The notes: generated by a model from the letters alone, not told the origin. DNA of 64,000 nt from Myxococcota bacterium (GCA_028285625.1 JANQOX010000025.1:1-64000), one strand, 5' to 3'. Positions 17,466-26,840 are shown, counted from the first letter of the stretch. A program made the numbers and translations.

Positions 17466-18535
17466 CCGACGCCCCCGACCTCGATGCGCTGCAGGCGGCG
17501 GTCTGCCCGTTGCCCACGGCTGCGGAGGGCGAACGCGTGTCGCTGGCGCACGGGGCGGGTCTCGGAGCGAGCGCGCGCCTCTTCGAAGAGCTCGTGCTTC
17601 CCGCGCTCGGCAATCCGGCGCTCGAGGCTCGGCACGACGGCGCGGTGCTGCCGCTTCCGGCCGGCGCGGGTCGCATCGCCTTCACGACGGACACCTTCGT
17701 CGTGAGCCCACTCGAGTTTCCGGGTGGCGACATCGGTGTGCTCGCAGTGCACGGCACGCTCAACGATCTCGCCATGTGTGGCGCTCGCCCGCTCGCGCTC
17801 TCCTGCGGCCTGGTGCTCGAGGAGGGTCTGCCCCTCGAGCGCCTTCGTGGCCTGGTCGGGTCGATGGGCCGCGCGGCGCGCGCAGCCGGCGTTCCGATCG
17901 TGACCGGCGACACCAAAGTCGTCGAGCACGGCAAGGGAGACGGAGCGTTCGTCAACACGGCTGGCTTCGGGCTGGTACCGGAGGGACGCGATCTTCGTCC
18001 CGCGAGGGTGCGCGGGGGGGACGTCGTGCTGGTGTCCGGGCCGATCGGTCAACACGGGGCCGCGGTCCTCTCCGTCCGGGAGGGGATCGAACTCGAGAGC
18101 GAGATCCAGAGCGACACGGCGGCCCTGCCCGAACTCGTCGAGACGCTCCTCACCGTCGCGCCGGGCACCACGTGTCTGCGCGACCCCACCCGGGGCGGCC
18201 TCGGTGCGTCTCTTTGCGAAGTCGCGTCGGCCGCCTCGTTGGAGGTCGAGCTCTTCGAGCAGGAGGTTCCGGTCGACGCCCAGGTGCGTGCGGTCTGCGA
18301 GCTGCTCGGCCTCGACCCGCTGTTCCTCGCGTGCGAAGGCCGCCTCGTGGCCTTCGTCCCTCCGTCGGAGGCGGATGCCGCGCTTGCGGCGTTGCGCACC
18401 GACCCGCTCGGAGCCGGGGCCGCGCGCGTCGGTCGGGTGTGCGACGGCCCGGGTCGTGTGGTGGTCGAGACGCGCATCGGGGGGCGGCGGTTGCTGCCTC
18501 TCCCGGCGGGCGATCCGCTCCCCCGGATCTGCTGA
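17462..18535 (+). CDS. hypE: Carbamoyl dehydratase HypE
   Basis: A 357-residue member of the PurM/ThiL-like ATP-binding family. It receives a carbamoyl group from HypF on its C-terminal cysteine and dehydrates it to thiocyanate for the active-site cyanides. The last four residues are P-R-I-C, the exact catalytic tail. ATG 17462 overlaps the hypD stop (ATGA). The core has T-T-D-T-F-V-V and a G-D-T-K-V-V loop. Confidence 0.93.
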   Translation: MTDAPDLDALQAAVCPLPTAAEGERVSLAHGAGLGASARLFEELVLPALGNPALEARHDGAVLPLPAGAGRIAFTTDTFVVSPLEFPGGDIGVLAVHGTLNDLAMCGARPLALSCGLVLEEGLPLERLRGLVGSMGRAARAAGVPIVTGDTKVVEHGKGDGAFVNTAGFGLVPEGRDLRPARVRGGDVVLVSGPIGQHGAAVLSVREGIELESEIQSDTAALPELVETLLTVAPGTTCLRDPTRGGLGASLCEVASAASLEVELFEQEVPVDAQVRAVCELLGLDPLFLACEGRLVAFVPPSEADAALAALRTDPLGAGAARVGRVCDGPGRVVVETRIGGRRLLPLPAGDPLPRIC

Positions 18536-20880
18536 TGTCTCGGATCCGACGGGAGCTTCGGCTGCGCGGTGCCGTGCAGGGCGTGGGCCTGCGTCCGTGG
18601 GCGGCCCGACGGGCCACGGCCCTCGGTCTCGGCGGGCAGGTCCGCAACGTGGCCGACGGCGTCGAGATCGCCCTGGAGGGTGAGCCCCGGGCGATCGCCG
18701 CATGGCTGGAGGAGCTGGATACGGCGCCCCCCGAAGGCGCCCGGGTCGAACAGCGTTGGGTCCGATCGGTGTCGACGCGTGGAGAGGACACGTTCTCGCT
18801 GACGCCGAGCCGCACGACCGCGCCGAGCGCCGCCGGACGCATCCCACCCGACGTCGCGACGTGTCCGGAGTGCCTCCGCGAGCTGTTCGACGAAGGAGAC
18901 CGGCGCTACCGCTACCCGTTCACCCACTGTGCGACCTGCGGCCCCCGGGCGTCCGTGATTCGCGCGCTGCCCTACGACCGAGAGCGGACCAGTCTCGCCG
19001 CGTTTCCTCCGTGCGCGCGATGTCGGGCCGAGTACGCAGATCCGGATGACCGCCGCTACCACGCCGAGGCCGTGGCCTGCGCCGACTGTGGGCCGCAGCT
19101 GCGCGCCGTGCTTCCGGATGGGACCCATGCAGAGGGGGATGCCGTCGCCGAAGCGGCTGCCTGCGTCGCGCGCGGAGGCATCGTCGCGATCAAGGGGTTC
19201 GGTGGCTACCACCTGCTTGCCGACGCGACCTGCGATGCGGCCGTGGTCCGCCTGCGCGAGCGCAAGGCTCGCCCCGCGCGGCCCTTCGCCGTGCTCGTCC
19301 CCGACCTGCAACGTGCGAGATCGCTTGCCGAACTGTCGCCCGCGGACGAAGCGCTGCTGACCGGCGTCCATTCGGTCGTCGTCGCGCCGCGTCGCCCTGA
19401 TCGCGATGCCGGGCTCTCCCCGGCGGTCGCTCCCGGGATCTCCGATGTGGGTCTGACCCTGCCGGTCGCGCCGGTGCACTGGCTCTTGCTGTATGCGCCC
19501 GGGTCCCGGCCGGGAGATGGGGCGCCGCGATTCGAGTCCCTCGTGTTCACGTCGGCGAACCGCAGTGGCGAGCCCACGCTCTCGCAAGACGCTGTGGCGC
19601 GCGCGGCCCTCGCCGATGTCGCGGACCTGATCGTGGAACACGATCGAGACGTGTTGCGCCCGAACGATGACCCGGTCCATCGCAGCAGCGCCCGCGGCCC
19701 CATTCCGATCCGGCTCTCGCGGGCGACGGCACCCGTCGTCCTGCGACTCCCGCAGGGCCTTCGGGCGGATCCACCGGTGCTCGCGCTCGGAGGAGATCTG
19801 AAGTGTGCTCCCGCGCTGGCCGTCGGGGACGAGATCATCCTGGCCGAGCACGTAGGGGACCTGCGAGCGGTGGCCGCGGTGGACGCGCTCGGCGAGGGCG
19901 CGCGAACGCTGTGCCGCGTGCTGGGCGTGGAGCCGGGCGTCGTCGCGCACGACCTGCACCCGGACTACACGAGCACCCAGCTGGCGCGCGACTTCGCGCC
20001 CGCGTCGTTTGCGGTGCAGCACCATCACGCGCATGCCGCGGCATGCCTTCTCGACCGCGGTGCCGTGGGCCCCCACCTGGCGCTCGCTCTCGATGGCGCG
20101 GGCTACGGACCGGACGACACCGTCTGGGGCGGTGAGCTGTTGCTCGTCGACTTCGAGTCCTGCGAGCGGCTGGCGCATCTCGAGCGGGTTCGCCTGCCGG
20201 GCGGAGACGCCGCGGCGCGCGAGCCCTGGCGGATGGCCGCGGTCTGGCTGGATCGCGCGCTACCGGGGGGCGCTCCTGCCGGATTGCCTTGGGCGCAGCG
20301 CCGGGATGCGGTCCGTCTGCGCGCCGTTCGCGATATCGCGGCGCGGGGCGTGCGCAGCCCATGGACCTCTTCGTGCGGCCGGCTCTTCGACGCCGTCGCA
20401 TCGCTGCTCGACCTGTGCGACGAGGTCACCTGGGAGGGGGAGGCCGCCAGCCGCCTGGAGTCCGTCGCGTACGAATCTGCGCGCAGGGGAGCGCGGGGGT
20501 GGCGCGAGGGCGATCGATCCTCGGAGCAGGCGGTGCGGCGCGGGGATTGCGCCATCCCGGTGGCGGACCTCGTCGCGGAGGTCGCCCGGCTGCGTGCGGG
20601 CGGCTGTGAAGCAGGTGCCGTGGCGCTCCGGTTCCACACAGAACTGGCCCGACGCCTCGTCTCCGCCGTGGCGCGGGCCGCTGCGACGACGGGGGTGCGC
20701 CGCGTCGTCCTGACGGGTGGGTGCATGCAGAATCGGCTGCTGGCCGCCGCGCTCGCCGAGGGCCTTGCAGGGGCCGGGCTGGAATCGGTGGAGCACCGGC
20801 GGGTTCCCCCGAACGACGGGGGGCTGGCCGCGGGGCAGGCGGTCGTGGCGGTCGCTTCGGCCCGGGCGGCGTCGAGGTAG
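18535..20880 (+). CDS. hypF: Carbamoyltransferase HypF
   Basis: A 781-residue enzyme using carbamoyl phosphate and ATP to carbamoylate HypE. Domains in order: acylphosphatase (G-A-V-Q-G-V-G-L-R-P near residue 12), two zinc motifs (C-P-E-C...C-A-T-C and C-A-R-C...C-A-D-C), a YrdC-like domain with K-G-F-G-G-Y-H-L, and a Kae1-like carbamoyltransferase domain with V-Q-H-H-H-A-H. The last segment carries G-G-C-M-Q-N. ATG 18535 overlaps the hypE stop (TGATG). It is the last gene of the hydrogenase operon. Confidence 0.92.
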   Translation: MSRIRRELRLRGAVQGVGLRPWAARRATALGLGGQVRNVADGVEIALEGEPRAIAAWLEELDTAPPEGARVEQRWVRSVSTRGEDTFSLTPSRTTAPSAAGRIPPDVATCPECLRELFDEGDRRYRYPFTHCATCGPRASVIRALPYDRERTSLAAFPPCARCRAEYADPDDRRYHAEAVACADCGPQLRAVLPDGTHAEGDAVAEAAACVARGGIVAIKGFGGYHLLADATCDAAVVRLRERKARPARPFAVLVPDLQRARSLAELSPADEALLTGVHSVVVAPRRPDRDAGLSPAVAPGISDVGLTLPVAPVHWLLLYAPGSRPGDGAPRFESLVFTSANRSGEPTLSQDAVARAALADVADLIVEHDRDVLRPNDDPVHRSSARGPIPIRLSRATAPVVLRLPQGLRADPPVLALGGDLKCAPALAVGDEIILAEHVGDLRAVAAVDALGEGARTLCRVLGVEPGVVAHDLHPDYTSTQLARDFAPASFAVQHHHAHAAACLLDRGAVGPHLALALDGAGYGPDDTVWGGELLLVDFESCERLAHLERVRLPGGDAAAREPWRMAAVWLDRALPGGAPAGLPWAQRRDAVRLRAVRDIAARGVRSPWTSSCGRLFDAVASLLDLCDEVTWEGEAASRLESVAYESARRGARGWREGDRSSEQAVRRGDCAIPVADLVAEVARLRAGGCEAGAVALRFHTELARRLVSAVARAAATTGVRRVVLTGGCMQNRLLAAALAEGLAGAGLESVEHRRVPPNDGGLAAGQAVVAVASARAASR

Positions 20881-20891
20881 GTGCCGGTGAC

Positions 20892-20920
20892 TTGCTCCTG
20901 GAGCGGGGCCGCCCTAAAAT
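20892..20920 (+). promoter_or_regulatory. Sigma70-like promoter of the SDR-TetR operon
   Basis: TTGCTC at 20892-20897 and TAAAAT at 20915-20920 are separated by exactly 17 bases. The -10 matches consensus at 5 of 6 and the -35 at its first three bases. This AT-rich patch stands out in very GC-rich DNA and lies about 100 bases before the SDR start. A palindrome begins two bases after the -10. Confidence 0.5.
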
Positions 20921-20921
20921 C

Positions 20922-20941
20922 CGAATCCAAATTTGGGTTCG
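20922..20941. promoter_or_regulatory. 20-bp near-perfect palindrome, likely TetR operator
   Basis: CGAATCCAAATTTGGGTTCG reads the same on both strands except for one central-arm position (9 of 10 pairs match). It covers the expected transcription start directly after the -10 box. The TetR gene at 21973 lies in the operon this promoter would drive, so self-repression is the simplest reading. Confidence 0.5.
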
Positions 20942-21019
20942 ATTTCTGGGCTCCACTCAGCGGGGTCCGGATGCTGGATCCACCCCATCCCCATCCCTAG
21001 CCCTACCGGGAGCCCCCCC

Positions 21020-21976
21020 ATGGCGAGCGCCACGACCGACGGATTCGGCCACGACACCACGACCGACGAGGTGCTCGAGGGGATCGACCTCTCCGGCAAG
21101 CTCGCACTGGTAACGGGCGCGTCGGGCGGACTTGGAGCTGAGACCGCCAGGGCGTTGGCTGCGCGGGGCGCCCAAGTCGTGCTGACCGCGCGCGACCTCG
21201 CCAAGGCAGGCGCGGCGGCCCAGGCGATCCGCGACGAGACCGGAGCCCAGGTCGAAGTCGAGGAACTCGAGCTCGACTCGCTGGCGAGCGTACGTGCCTT
21301 CGCCCAGCGGTTTCTGTCCCGCCACGACGCGCTTCACCTGCTCGTGAACAACGCCGGCGTGATGGCCTGCCCCGAGTCGAAGACCCAGGACGGGTTCGAG
21401 CTGCAGTTCGGAACCAACCACCTGGGCCACTTCGTGCTGACGAACCTGCTCGCGCCGGCCCTGCTGCGCGCGGCACCCGCTCGCATCGTCTCGCTCAGTT
21501 CGCGCGGCCATCAGCAGTCGCCGGTGCGCTTCGACGACCTGGCCTTCGAGAAGGAGCCCTACGACAAGTGGGTGGCCTACGGGCAGTCGAAGACGGCCAA
21601 CGTGCTGTTTGCGGTCGAGCTCGAGCGGCGGCTCGGCGGCCGCGGCGTCCACGCCTACGCCGTGCATCCCGGTGTGATTCCGACCGACCTCTCGCGTCAC
21701 ATGGCGAAGGAGGACTTCGAGCACGTCCGCCAGCGCGGCGGCGGCAAGCTGCAGCTCAAGACCGTGGCCTCCGGCGCAGCGACCTCGGTCTATGCCGCCA
21801 CGGCACCCGAGCTCGAGGGGCGCGGCGGGCTCTACCTCGAGGACTGCCACGTGGCCGAGATCGACGACGGCTCCGAGGCACGTTCGGGCGTGCGTGCCTA
21901 CGCCGTGGACCCGGACGCGGCGAAGCGCCTCTGGACGCTCTCGGAGGAACTGGTCGGGCAGGTCTTCGATCTTTGA
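21020..21976 (+). CDS. Short-chain dehydrogenase/reductase, retinol-dehydrogenase-like
   Basis: A 318-residue SDR with the nucleotide motif T-G-A-S-G-G-L-G, the N-N-A-G-V motif, a catalytic Ser in S-L-S-S-R-G, and Y-G-Q-S-K (Tyr and Lys). The length and N-N-H-L-G-H-F segment fit the retinol dehydrogenase/WWOX-like SDR group, which oxidises or reduces lipid alcohols and ketones. ATG 21020 is preferred; the frame also extends upstream to TTG 20933, which lies inside the operator. First gene of a likely operon with the TetR regulator. Confidence 0.82.
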   Translation: MASATTDGFGHDTTTDEVLEGIDLSGKLALVTGASGGLGAETARALAARGAQVVLTARDLAKAGAAAQAIRDETGAQVEVEELELDSLASVRAFAQRFLSRHDALHLLVNNAGVMACPESKTQDGFELQFGTNHLGHFVLTNLLAPALLRAAPARIVSLSSRGHQQSPVRFDDLAFEKEPYDKWVAYGQSKTANVLFAVELERRLGGRGVHAYAVHPGVIPTDLSRHMAKEDFEHVRQRGGGKLQLKTVASGAATSVYAATAPELEGRGGLYLEDCHVAEIDDGSEARSGVRAYAVDPDAAKRLWTLSEELVGQVFDL

Positions 21977-22671
21977 CCCGGACCCGCTGGATCTCCGACC
22001 TGCACTGGGTTCGCGCGGGCCAGCAGACGCGAAGCCAGCGCACGCAGGCCGCGCTTCTCGATGCGGCGGCGATGCTGCTGGCGGAGAAGGGCGTCGAAGC
22101 GACTTCCGTCGCCGATGTGGCGGCTGCGGCCCACTGCTCGGTGGGGTCGGTGTACCACCACTTCCGCGACAAGCAGACGCTGCTCTACGCGGTCTTCGAG
22201 CGGATGTGTGAGGAGTTCCGCGCCACCACGCGAGAGGCGCTCGCCCCCTCGAGGTGGGAGGGGGCTTCGGTGGACGACGTACTGCGGAGCTTCCTGGCCT
22301 TCTCCCTCGAGCTCGGTCGTGACCGCCCGGCGTTCAAGCGCGGCGGCCTCGCCGTGGCGCAACACGATCCGGCGCTGCGAGAACACTACGGCGCGCTGCG
22401 CACGGAGTTCTACGACGGGCTGACCGAGCTGCTCCTCGATCGGGCGACGGAGATCGGTCATCCCGACCCGCCGTTGGCCGTGGGCTTCGTGCTCGACCAG
22501 CTCGGGTCGATGCTCCAGGCGCGGCTCGAGGAGTCGGCGCTGACATCGCGTCTCGCGAACCGATCCGATGAGGCTTTCGTCGAGGAGTGCCTCCGTTCGG
22601 CATGTGGGTACTTGCAGGTCCAGGGCCCGGCGGTCAAGCCGGAGCCGGACGCTCGCCGAGGCGCACGGTGA
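21973..22671 (+). CDS. TetR/AcrR-family transcriptional regulator
   Basis: A 232-residue protein with an N-terminal helix-turn-helix: A-A-L-L-D-A-A-A, then V-A-A-A-A-H-C-S-V-G-S-V-Y-H-H-F, the usual TetR recognition region. The C-terminal part is the variable ligand domain. The TTG start overlaps the SDR stop (TTGA). Its likely target is the palindrome at 20922-20941. The ligand is unknown; a substrate of the neighbouring SDR is the obvious guess. Confidence 0.85.
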   Translation: MTRTRWISDLHWVRAGQQTRSQRTQAALLDAAAMLLAEKGVEATSVADVAAAAHCSVGSVYHHFRDKQTLLYAVFERMCEEFRATTREALAPSRWEGASVDDVLRSFLAFSLELGRDRPAFKRGGLAVAQHDPALREHYGALRTEFYDGLTELLLDRATEIGHPDPPLAVGFVLDQLGSMLQARLEESALTSRLANRSDEAFVEECLRSACGYLQVQGPAVKPEPDARRGAR

Positions 22672-23363
22672 TCGGGTCTCGGCCGGGCGGCGAGCTTCGC
22701 GTCGCGGTCTTCGGGCCCACCGGCGTCGCGGGAATCGGCGTGGTGCGCGCCTGGCTCGACGACCCTCGGGTCGCCGAGGTTCGCGCCGTCACGCGCAGGT
22801 CGCTGCCCTTCTCGGAGGAGCGCCTGCGCGAGGTCCGTTGCGACGACTTCCTCGGCCTTCGGCCGATCGCCCATGCGCTCGGCGGACTCGACGCCGTCTG
22901 CTTCTGTCTGGGCATTTCCGCTTCGCAGGCCAAGAGCGCTGCCGACTACCGTCGAATCACCCATGACTTCGCGGTGGCCGCCGGCAAGGCCACGCGCGAC
23001 GCCAGCCCCGCGGCCGTCTTCCACTTCGTGAGTGGGAGCGGGACCGGCGACGACAGCTGGATGCGCTGGGCCCGAGTGAAGGCGGAGGCGGAGCGCGATC
23101 TCGCGGCGCTCGGGCTGGGCGGCTGTGTGGCCTGGCGTCCGGCGATGATCGTGCCCGAGGTCGAGCCCGCGAGCCTGCAGTGGTTCCAGCGACTGGGCAG
23201 CACCTTGAGTCGCCCGCTGCAGTTCCTTCCCGATCTCTCGGTCTCGAACCAGGCGATCGGCCAGGCGATGCTCCAGGCCACGCTCGAAGGGCGTCGCGAC
23301 GGGGTGATCGAGAATCGAGAGATCCGCGCGCTCGCGGATCGGCATGGATCGCGCGGCGGCTAG
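22668..23363 (+). CDS. NAD(P)-binding Rossmann protein, NmrA/atypical SDR type
   Basis: A 231-residue protein with the N-terminal dinucleotide loop G-P-T-G-V-A-G and a later S-G-S-G-T-G-D segment. It resembles the NAD(P)H-binding atypical SDRs related to NmrA and HTATIP2, which often lack dehydrogenase activity. GTG 22668 overlaps the TetR stop (GTGA). Role unknown. Confidence 0.7.
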   Translation: MIGSRPGGELRVAVFGPTGVAGIGVVRAWLDDPRVAEVRAVTRRSLPFSEERLREVRCDDFLGLRPIAHALGGLDAVCFCLGISASQAKSAADYRRITHDFAVAAGKATRDASPAAVFHFVSGSGTGDDSWMRWARVKAEAERDLAALGLGGCVAWRPAMIVPEVEPASLQWFQRLGSTLSRPLQFLPDLSVSNQAIGQAMLQATLEGRRDGVIENREIRALADRHGSRGG

Positions 23364-23391
23364 CGGCGGCGGTCCGGGAGGAGACGGCAAC

Positions 23392-23820
23392 ATGGAAGTG
23401 CAATCTCTGGCTGGGAAGCGATCGGCCATCCTCGGGTTCGCTCTGGTCGCCTCGCTCCTGGTGACGGGGTGTGGAGGGAACGCGCGTGTCGTCCGCGAGC
23501 TGCGGGAGGACCCGCATGGCGAGCGGGCCAAGAAGGTCATGCTGCTGACGCTTCCGTCGGGCAAGGAGCTGCCCGTCAACTACCTGCGCGACGGAGAGCG
23601 GGTCTACTGCGCCGCGGACTTTCCGTGGTGGCGCGAGCTCGACGACGCGCCTGGCCGCGGCAGCGTCCTGATCCAGGGAGAGACCCTCTACGGGACGCTT
23701 CGTGTCGTCCGCGACGATCCCGAACTGCGCGACGCCATCTTCGACCGCCTGCGCCCCACCGCCCCGCGGTTTCTCGGCACCATGGTCGTGATGGACGTGG
23801 ACCCGCCAGCCGCACCCTGA
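23392..23820 (+). CDS. Small lipoprotein with possible split-barrel fold
   Basis: A 142-residue protein. A lipoprotein signal ends in L-V-T-G-C, with Cys27 as the lipid site. ATG 23392 has GGAGG-type pairing upstream and places the signal correctly; the frame extends to 23344. The mature part (P-S-G-K-E-L-P-V-N-Y-L, W-W-R-E-L, then a helix near the end) loosely resembles FMN/F420-binding split-barrel proteins of the nitroreductase (Ddn/PNPOx-like) type. That is a weak resemblance by eye. A second lipoprotein of similar build is at 45630-46076. Confidence 0.6.
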   Translation: MEVQSLAGKRSAILGFALVASLLVTGCGGNARVVRELREDPHGERAKKVMLLTLPSGKELPVNYLRDGERVYCAADFPWWRELDDAPGRGSVLIQGETLYGTLRVVRDDPELRDAIFDRLRPTAPRFLGTMVVMDVDPPAAP

Positions 23821-23890
23821 GCCGCTCGGCCAGCCAGGAGACAGCGCGCCCTCGAGGGGGCATCCTAGTGCGCGGCGGCCGGAGGATCAG

Positions 23891-25177
23891 ATGAACGAGC
23901 AGTCGGACGAGGGGCCTCGCGTCCAGGGCACGGTGGCGGCCGGGTTCGAGTCGTTGCGGGAACGGGTCGAACACGATCTGCGGGTGCTGGCCGAGGAGAA
24001 CGTCCAGCTCTGCGTCTACCACCGGGGCACGTGCGTGGTGGACCTCTGGGCGTCGGCCACGGGCGACGCCGGGTTCTCGGCCGACGCGTTGGTCAACGTC
24101 TTCAGCAGCGGAAAGAGCCTGGCTGCCATCGCGATGGCTTCGCTCGTGGGGCGAGGGCTGCTCGGCTACGACACCCGTATCGCCGACCATTGGCCCGAGT
24201 TCGCAGAAGGCGGCAAGGGCGAGATCACCGTGGCCGACCTGATGCGCCACGAGAGCGGCCTCGCGGCCTTCGATACCTCGATCGACCCGAAGGACCTTCT
24301 GCCGAAGCCGATCCGGGAGAACCCGGTGGGGGCGATCATCGAGCGCCAGCGTCCGCGGTTCCGGAAGGTGGGGAGCCGGCGCGAGTACCACGCAGTCACG
24401 CGCGGGTGGATCGCCAACGAGTTGTTCCGCCGCGTCGACCCGGCCGGGCGCACGATTGGCGACTACCTGCGGGAAGAGATCAGCGACCCGCTCGAGGCCG
24501 ACGCGATCATCGGCGTGCAGGAATCCGAGCTGGGCCGCATCTCCAGGGTGAAGATGGTGGGGATCGGCGTCGAGCTGTTCGAGAGCCTGAAGCCCCGGTT
24601 CCTGGGCCGCCGGATCCTGCACAACGTGTTCCAGATCCTGGGCCGGCTGTTCCGGGTGTTGTTCGCGATGCGCCACGCGACCACGCGAGGCGCGCCGCCC
24701 CCGTACAAGGGCATGAAGAGCGTGCACGTCTTCAACGAGCCGGTGGTCGCGATGGGGGAGACCCCTTCGGCGGCCGCGAACTGCTCGGCACGGGGCCTCG
24801 CCAAGATCGCGGCGATGATGGCCGCACGCGGGCGCTGGGACGGCGAAGCCTTGTTGAGCGAGTCGGGCTGGCAGGCCCTGCATGCCGACCCGGTCGAGGC
24901 GGAGATGGGTTTCGGCGCCACGCGTTTCACCCAGGGTGGCGTCAACCAGTTCCACCTGGCGAACGGGGCGGGTGGCCTCGCTCGAGACTTCAACCAGGGG
25001 CGCGAGGGCTTCTACGGGTGGATGGGCTTTGGCGGCTCGATCTTCCAGTGGCACCCGGAGCTCGAGATCGGCTTTGCGTTCGTGCCGACGTCGCTCCACG
25101 TGCTCGACATCCTCAACGAGCGGGGCAAGGCGTATCAGGCCGAGGTCCTACGCTGCGTGGCGAGGCTGGCGCGCTGA
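23891..25177 (+). CDS. Serine hydrolase, beta-lactamase (EstB-like) family
   Basis: A 428-residue protein with S-x-x-K (Ser72-S-G-Lys75) and a tyrosine motif Y-H-A at Tyr166. It shares the V-Y-H-R-G and A-D-H-W-P-E-F segments with the protein at 9233-10549, so the two are paralogs. No signal peptide is seen. It is probably a carboxylesterase rather than a resistance enzyme. It follows the lipoprotein gene by 70 bases and may be read from the same or its own promoter. Confidence 0.8.
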   Translation: MNEQSDEGPRVQGTVAAGFESLRERVEHDLRVLAEENVQLCVYHRGTCVVDLWASATGDAGFSADALVNVFSSGKSLAAIAMASLVGRGLLGYDTRIADHWPEFAEGGKGEITVADLMRHESGLAAFDTSIDPKDLLPKPIRENPVGAIIERQRPRFRKVGSRREYHAVTRGWIANELFRRVDPAGRTIGDYLREEISDPLEADAIIGVQESELGRISRVKMVGIGVELFESLKPRFLGRRILHNVFQILGRLFRVLFAMRHATTRGAPPPYKGMKSVHVFNEPVVAMGETPSAAANCSARGLAKIAAMMAARGRWDGEALLSESGWQALHADPVEAEMGFGATRFTQGGVNQFHLANGAGGLARDFNQGREGFYGWMGFGGSIFQWHPELEIGFAFVPTSLHVLDILNERGKAYQAEVLRCVARLAR

Positions 25178-25349
25178 ACCCGCGGGCGTGCCCCGGGCCC
25201 GCAACGCTGGGGCAGGCTGCCGCATGGGTGGTGTAGATTGGGGCGACGGCAGGCATGCGGCGCGCTCTCGATGAGCGAGATGCGGCACGCCACTTGCTGC
25301 CCCTAGGCGCGGGCTCGCCCGAACCCGCCCACCCAGAAGGAACCCGCTC
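25178..25349. promoter_or_regulatory. Intergenic region before the monooxygenase, with -10-like box and direct repeat
   Basis: This 172-base gap holds a -10-like TAGATT at 25234-25239. Two near-identical 11-base direct repeats follow: ATGCGGCGCGC at 25255-25265 and ATGCGGCACGC at 25280-25290, spaced 25 bases. The repeats could be regulatory half-sites, but no partner regulator can be named. Confidence 0.25.
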
Positions 25350-26840
25350 GTGACCTCACCCTCCGCATCGTCCACCCCGGCCGAGCACTTCGACGTCCTG
25401 ATCGTCGGCGCCGGCATCTCCGGCGTCGGCGCCGCCTACCACCTCACCCAGCAGTGCCCCGACAAGCGCTTCGTCGTGCTCGAGGGCTACGAGAGCTTCG
25501 GCGGCACCTGGCACATGCATCGCTACCCGGGCATCCGCTCCGACAGCGACCTCTACACGTTCGGGTACCGCTTCAAGCCCTGGACGGGCCCCCCAATCGC
25601 TACGGCCGAGGAGATCCTGACCTACATGGGCGAGGTGATCGACGAGAACGATCTCGATCGCCACATCCGGTACAGCCACCGGATCACCTCGGCGAGCTGG
25701 TCCAGTTCGGAGAACCTCTGGACCCTCGAGGCCACGAAGACGGACACGAACGAGACCGTGCGCTTCACGACGAACTTTCTGTGGATGTGTCAGGGCTACT
25801 ACCGGCACGCCCAGGGCTACACGCCCGAGTGGGAGGGCATGGACGACTTCGAAGGCGAGATCGTCCACCCGCAGACGTGGCCCGAAGACCTGGAATACCA
25901 GGGCAAGCGCGTGGTGGTGATCGGCTCCGGGGCCACGGCCGCGACCCTGGTTCCGGCGATCGCCGCAGAGACCGAGCACATCACGATGCTGCAGCGCTCC
26001 CCCACCTACTTCTTTCCGGGGCGCAACGAGAACGAGCTCGCCGATCAGTTGCGAGAACTCGAGATCGACGAGGCCTGGATCCACGAGATCACGCGTCGAA
26101 AGATCCTGAAGGACCAGGCCGCCATTACGCAGGCCTGCATCGACCAGCCGGAGGACATGAAGAAGCTCCTGATCGCCGTCGTCAAGCAGTACCTGCCCGA
26201 GGACTACGACGTCGAGAAGCACTTCACGCCGAGCTACCGCCCCTGGCAGCAGCGGCTCGCGTTCGTACCCGACGGCGACGTCTTCCAGGGGATCGCGTCG
26301 GGCAAGGCGTCGGTCGTGACCGATCAGATCGACCGATTCACGAAGAAGGGGATCCTGCTGGCCTCCGGCGAAGAGCTCGAAGCCGACATCATCATCACGG
26401 CGACCGGCTTCAATCTGAGCGTCCTCGGCGACATCGCCTTTGCCGTCGACGGCGAGCCCGTCGACTTCGCGAAGACCGTGACCTACCGCGGCATGATGTT
26501 CACCGGGGTGCCGAACATGCTGTGGATCTTCGGCTACTTCCGTGCGAGCTGGACGCTCCGGGTCGATCTGCTCGGCGACTTCGTGTGCCGGCTGCTGAAC
26601 CACATGACCCAGCACGGCTACCAGCGCGTCGAAGCGCGCCTGCGGCCCGAAGATGCCGACATGGAGCTGCTGCCCTGGATGGATCCCGGCAACTTCAATC
26701 CGAACTACCTGATGCGCAGCATGGACCTGCTGCCCAGGCGCGGTGCCAAGCCCGAGTGGCAGCATACGCAGGACTACTGGGTCGAGAAGGAAGAGATCCC
26801 CGCGGTCGATCTCGGCGCGCCCGAGTTCGACTACAAGTGA
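25350..26840 (+). CDS. Flavin monooxygenase, type I Baeyer-Villiger class
   Basis: A 496-residue FAD/NADPH enzyme that inserts oxygen next to a ketone or oxidises a heteroatom. FAD loop G-A-G-I-S-G at residues 20-25, NADPH loop G-S-G-A-T-A from about 192, and between them the Baeyer-Villiger fingerprint F167-E-G-E-I-V-H-P-Q-T-W-P178, a full match to F-x-G-x-x-x-H-x-x-x-W-P. GTG start with AAGGAA upstream. The GH1 gene begins 37 bases downstream. Substrate unknown. Confidence 0.85.
   Translation: MTSPSASSTPAEHFDVLIVGAGISGVGAAYHLTQQCPDKRFVVLEGYESFGGTWHMHRYPGIRSDSDLYTFGYRFKPWTGPPIATAEEILTYMGEVIDENDLDRHIRYSHRITSASWSSSENLWTLEATKTDTNETVRFTTNFLWMCQGYYRHAQGYTPEWEGMDDFEGEIVHPQTWPEDLEYQGKRVVVIGSGATAATLVPAIAAETEHITMLQRSPTYFFPGRNENELADQLRELEIDEAWIHEITRRKILKDQAAITQACIDQPEDMKKLLIAVVKQYLPEDYDVEKHFTPSYRPWQQRLAFVPDGDVFQGIASGKASVVTDQIDRFTKKGILLASGEELEADIIITATGFNLSVLGDIAFAVDGEPVDFAKTVTYRGMMFTGVPNMLWIFGYFRASWTLRVDLLGDFVCRLLNHMTQHGYQRVEARLRPEDADMELLPWMDPGNFNPNYLMRSMDLLPRRGAKPEWQHTQDYWVEKEEIPAVDLGAPEFDYK

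Noticed and set aside
20933..21019. TTG at 20933 as the SDR start
   Set aside because: It lies inside the operator palindrome and would add an unconserved leader; ATG 21020 gives a normal N-terminus.
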